NCBI GenBank assembly: GCA_046290495.1
Contig: JBKAGT010000005.1
Location: 1,488,001-1,552,000, forward strand
DNA from: PGYR01 sp046290495
GTDB taxonomy: Bacteria > Bacteroidota > Ignavibacteria > Kapaibacteriales > UBA2268
Direction of reading: 5' to 3'
Length of the DNA: 64,000 bases
Positions 60,973-64,000 of the stretch are shown here, piece by piece (the first letter of the stretch is position 1; each line of letters starts with the position of its first letter). Below the pieces are notes generated by a model that worked only from the letters and a program-made list of their open reading frames with translations, was not told where the DNA came from and searched no databases. Position numbers and translations under genes: made by a program.

Positions 60973-63246
60973 TTACTTATTCACTATAGCTACTTTTACA
61001 ACTTGCGAATCATCTTTAGTTTCAGATACCGCATAGAGCAGATAAACACCTGGCGATACTTTTTGTCCAAACTCATTTCTTCCATCCCAAGTAGTTATTC
61101 TGCTGTTAACTTTTTTCTTTTTCACTAACTCGCCATTTACAGTCACTATCCTAATGTCACTATTCTCAGCAAGACCTTCTATAGTAAGTACATCGTCTTT
61201 CTGATTGTCAAATGGCTGAGGGAATACTTTTACATCGAATGACTCTACTGGCTTTACAGCGCTTGTCTGTAAGCTGTACATACCTTGGTCAGTACCTATG
61301 TATATTTTCCCAGTGTTTTCATCGTATTCCAAAGAATATAGCTCATTAGTGGGCAAAGGGCTATTGTCCTTGTTTATAGTTCTAATTACATCCTCACCTT
61401 CGGGGTCTAATACGAAAAGGCCTTCGGCAGTTGCAACCCACTTATTGTCAGTAGCATCTACCACTATTTCTCTAACATTCTGGTTTGCCATTGGTCTTAC
61501 ATTGACAATAATCGGTGTTGAGTTGTTGAATACAGCTGATGGGTTTACTATTCTATTTACTCCACCAACCGTTCCAACCCACAGTGTCCCTTGTTTGTCC
61601 ATTGCTAATGCTGTCTGAGTATTGCTAATCAAATCAGAGTTGTTCGTAGTAAGAAGTCCGCATATATCATCGGATTTGTCGGACAGAGTTCCTCGATCAT
61701 TGTAGTATGTGAGTCCTATTGGCAGCTCTGCACCAAATAGCTTCACATCAGCACCCGATGAGCCAACCCATTTGGTTCTATTCAAATCTACTTCCATTTT
61801 GAAGGTAGATCTTCTTTGACTACCTAAGCAATGGAATATAGTTTCATAGCCACCTGTTGGTGTTCTGACAACAAATAGTGGACCATTCCCTGAGTTCCCC
61901 CAATTAACTATCCACAGATTACCTTGCTCATCTTCGTAAGTGTCACCTGTTATAGTAAAGCTACCTGAGCCAGTGATTGTTTCAAGTGGACTATTATCAA
62001 AATTGATTGAGCTGATATTATCTCTTTCTTCATTTGGGAATATGTACATACCTCCACCGAATGTGCTGGCAGTAATATCACCATTGTTAAGTTCGTTTAT
62101 TCTAATTACTCTATTTTCATCGAAAACTGGGTAGTCTGTTCTGTTGTAATAGCCCCACTCACCATCTTCCAAATACATGAGTGCTCGGTTCCTAATCTCA
62201 TTAGAGCCCACTCTACCAGTACCTGCCCACAAGGTGCCCTTTGAATCTACGAATATATCTGCAAAACCATTTGTAATTGGGGAATTTGGTCTAATTGTTT
62301 CTTGGCTCTCACCATCTAATATTTGTATACCTGAAGTGCTACCAATATAAATCTTGTCTGAAGTGTCATCGAACTCGACGCTGTTTACAAACTCGTCTAT
62401 CTTGAATACATCTCTATGCGAAGGGAATTCCTTCATTTCATTATCTAAGAAGTAATAAAGCTGATCTTCGTTAGAGACCAAACCTTTAACAACCTTTTCG
62501 TTGAAGCTGAATAGATTTTTGAGTGAGTCATTTTCCCATATATATATATTATCACCAGAAGTTGAATAAAGTTTACTGTCTATCCATTTTAAACTAATTA
62601 TATCCTCGGAATCAAATTGATTTGCAGGTAGTATCGTTTGCCAGTCAAACCTATTCGCCAAGCTATTGTCTAAGTCAGTATATACAATACCACCAGCAGT
62701 TGCTAGCCATATTCTGTTGTCGTGTATCTCTATTTCATATACTTCAGTACCTGGGCTCACATCGGCAAACCTTTTTACATCTTCTATTGTAACGTTCTCT
62801 TTGTGATTGAATACTACAAGCCCAAAACCACCTGCTATATAGACTTTCTCGTCGATAATAACCATATCATTAATCTGAGGATTAGAAAAGTTGGCATTGT
62901 AAATATCAAATGTTCCGGTCCATTCATCATCGTGATAAATATCAAATGTTCCATCTATATAACCAACGAATACTTTGTCCGAAGCTTCATCATGCGTTAT
63001 GAATTGTGCGTTGATTCGGCTTAGCGAACCTACATTGGAGAATTGCTCAGTATCACCTGTATTAGAATTAGCGAAATAAACGCCCCCCCTAGTAGCCACA
63101 TAGATATTGTCGCCATCTTTCTCAAGTGAATTTATTTCGTATAGTGAGGTGTACGCTTGCCAATCAGAGATTTGTAGCTCTTGTGCTGCTAATTGGATAT
63201 TGTATATAGTACCTAAAGCAAGAATAAAAACAATGAATCTTAGCAT
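60973..63246 (-). CDS. PorZ-like beta-propeller protein with T9SS tail
   Basis: 757 residues. Signal peptide about 1-21. The start of the mature part (ISDWQAYTSLYEINSLEKDG, IYVATRGGVYF, VFVGYIDGTFDIY) follows the N-terminal propeller of PorZ, the T9SS surface component. More propeller repeats of the two-component-regulator type follow (GTLWVGTVGGVNRI, NKWVATAEGLFVLDPEG, KIYIGTDQGMYSL). The end is a FlgD-like sorting domain (TTWDGRNEFGQKVSPGVYLL). PorZ assignment is likely; a plain T9SS cargo is possible. Confidence 0.78.
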   Translation of the reverse strand: MLRFIVFILALGTIYNIQLAAQELQISDWQAYTSLYEINSLEKDGDNIYVATRGGVYFANSNTGDTEQFSNVGSLSRINAQFITHDEASDKVFVGYIDGTFDIYHDDEWTGTFDIYNANFSNPQINDMVIIDEKVYIAGGFGLVVFNHKENVTIEDVKRFADVSPGTEVYEIEIHDNRIWLATAGGIVYTDLDNSLANRFDWQTILPANQFDSEDIISLKWIDSKLYSTSGDNIYIWENDSLKNLFSFNEKVVKGLVSNEDQLYYFLDNEMKEFPSHRDVFKIDEFVNSVEFDDTSDKIYIGSTSGIQILDGESQETIRPNSPITNGFADIFVDSKGTLWAGTGRVGSNEIRNRALMYLEDGEWGYYNRTDYPVFDENRVIRINELNNGDITASTFGGGMYIFPNEERDNISSINFDNSPLETITGSGSFTITGDTYEDEQGNLWIVNWGNSGNGPLFVVRTPTGGYETIFHCLGSQRRSTFKMEVDLNRTKWVGSSGADVKLFGAELPIGLTYYNDRGTLSDKSDDICGLLTTNNSDLISNTQTALAMDKQGTLWVGTVGGVNRIVNPSAVFNNSTPIIVNVRPMANQNVREIVVDATDNKWVATAEGLFVLDPEGEDVIRTINKDNSPLPTNELYSLEYDENTGKIYIGTDQGMYSLQTSAVKPVESFDVKVFPQPFDNQKDDVLTIEGLAENSDIRIVTVNGELVKKKKVNSRITTWDGRNEFGQKVSPGVYLLYAVSETKDDSQVVKVAIVNK

Positions 63247-63298
63247 TATGTAATCATAGAATTAGTTAATAAAAAAATGGTACCAATGTTATATAATA

Positions 63299-63766
63299 TC
63301 ACTCATTAATTTGTTGTAAAACTGAAATCATGTTCAGCGTTGTTTCGGCCGCTTCGTAGCCCTTGTTACCTTTATCTCCACCAGCTCTAGCAAATGCCTG
63401 ATCGGAGTTGTCTGTAGTTAGCAAACCAAACCCAATAGGTACACCAGTTTCGAGCATAGTGTCGGTAACGCCACGCGAACAATCACCCGCAACGAAATCG
63501 AAATGTGGAGTTTCGCCCCTGATAACACAGCCTAATGCAACTATGCCATCATATTTCCCAGTTTTAGCAAGTGCACTGCAAGCAAGTGGGATTTCATAAG
63601 CGCCATCTACTACCACAGTTGTTATATTTTCGTCTGCTATACCCTTCTTGCTTAAGGCCTGATAGCTCCCTGCTAACAACTTTTCGGTTATTATTTCGTT
63701 CCAAGTAGTAGTAATTACGGCAATTCTACAATTTTTGTTCACTTTTGTCGGAATTATTTTTCTCAT
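63299..63766 (-). CDS. ribH: 6,7-dimethyl-8-ribityllumazine synthase
   Basis: 155 residues, full length. It joins 5-amino-6-ribitylaminouracil and dihydroxybutanone phosphate in riboflavin synthesis. Motifs: VITTTWNEIITEKLLAG, VVVDGAYEIPLAC and GCVIRGETPHFDFV with the active-site His, then PIGFGLLTTDNSDQAFARAGG. It stands alone, without other rib genes beside it. Confidence 0.97.
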   Translation of the reverse strand: MRKIIPTKVNKNCRIAVITTTWNEIITEKLLAGSYQALSKKGIADENITTVVVDGAYEIPLACSALAKTGKYDGIVALGCVIRGETPHFDFVAGDCSRGVTDTMLETGVPIGFGLLTTDNSDQAFARAGGDKGNKGYEAAETTLNMISVLQQINE

Positions 63767-63801
63767 GTTGGTAGTAATTTAGTTATGATAATATAATTAC
63801 T

Positions 63802-63809
63802 TAACTTTG
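63802..63809 (+). promoter_or_regulatory. Candidate -7 box (TAACTTTG)
   Basis: TAACTTTG matches TAnnTTTG, 61 bp before the FKBP-like ATG, and equals the octamer upstream of grpE. A TTTAG at 63778 is a weak -33 candidate. Confidence 0.45.
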
Positions 63810-63870
63810 TTGCTTATACAAAAAGTTAAATACGAATTTTACATTTTTAATAATTTTAAAAGGATAATAT

Positions 63871-64000
63871 ATGAAATTAATGAACTTATTTGTAATTGGA
63901 ACCATATTATTTGGTATTGCTTGTACAGATATGCAAGGTCAAGTAGAACTAAAAACTGAGCAAGACTCATTAGCTTATGCTATTGGTATGCAATGGGGTA
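63871..64000 (+). CDS. FKBP-like lipoprotein, N-terminal part (cut by window end)
   Basis: 43 codons are visible. Lipobox FGIAC (Cys18), then KTEQDSLAYAIGMQWG, the phrase that opens the dimerisation domain of FkpA/Mip-type peptidyl-prolyl isomerases. AGGAT lies upstream. The isomerase domain would be outside the window, so the call rests on this phrase. Confidence 0.65.
   Translation, partial: MKLMNLFVIGTILFGIACTDMQGQVELKTEQDSLAYAIGMQWG

Noticed and set aside
1..64000. tRNA or rRNA genes
   Set aside because: I saw no convincing cloverleaf or rRNA stretch by eye; GGTTCAA-like strings found lie within coding sequence or the 6S-like RNA. A tRNAscan run would be decisive.

Overview
The window looks like a chromosome segment from an AT-rich member of the Bacteroidota/Ignavibacteriota/Kapaibacteriota side of the FCB group. 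The evidence is the mix of genes: TonB-dependent receptors with CarboxypepD_reg-like domains, a DUF4249 lipoprotein, Por-type (T9SS) C-terminal sorting domains, a PorZ-like propeller, Bacteroidota-style TAnnTTTG promoter boxes, RNase Y, a MurE with the DNPR signature of meso-diaminopimelate ligases, and flagellar switch genes (fliL, fliM, fliN, fliO). Flagella together with T9SS fits early-branching lineages such as Kapaibacteria/Ignavibacteria better than classical Bacteroidia. That placement is inference; there is no rRNA here.

Region 1 (1-16.7 kb) is accessory. Two blocks of Mu-like phage structural genes point away from each other. The minus block (1348-5781) holds DUF1320/gp36, a holin candidate, a CHAP-type lysin, a receptor-binding-like protein and a DUF935 portal. 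The plus block (14478-16615) holds an I-like protease/scaffold, a major capsid protein and a DUF2190-like decoration protein. No terminase, tail tube, integrase or transposase is visible. The minus block lies inside a same-strand row of four secreted paralogues (1-605, 622-1287, 6365-8530, 8879-13234) that share a signal peptide and one N-terminal domain; the two large ones add tail-fibre-like LG-x-NRW repeats. The gaps next to both blocks are packed with dispersed hairpin repeats. These have constant outer arms and a core palindrome that differs from copy to copy yet stays self-complementary. A small GIY-YIG nuclease gene (13885-14175) sits between two identical 39-bp copies.

Region 2 (16.7-31.4 kb) is core housekeeping: pheT, a long coiled-coil gene, zapA, a structured RNA that is probably 6S, rny, another hairpin-repeat cluster, murA, a TonB receptor/DUF4249 pair, and on the minus strand an apparent operon grpE-dnaJ-comEA-like-gcvT.

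Region 3 (31.4-43.0 kb) has an AftB-like GT-C glycosyltransferase, envelope proteins and lipoproteins, the fliLMNO operon, nuoA-nuoB apart from the rest of complex I, a second polytopic GT-C-like protein and a T9SS cargo with a glutamine-amidotransferase-like domain. Several convergent pairs touch or overlap at their stop codons.

Region 4 (43.0-64 kb) has a type I secretion operon (ABC protein, HlyD-like, TolC-like) whose ATPase motifs are unusual, then murE. After murE comes a small accessory pocket of secreted and membrane proteins containing an in-frame 72-codon remnant of a second, diverged murE. The rest is surface and secretion genes (CotH-kinase T9SS cargo, a TonB-type receptor, a LamG lipoprotein, a TPR-CPBP protease fusion, a lamin-tail protein, a PorZ-like propeller), ribH, and the start of an FKBP-like lipoprotein gene cut by the window end.
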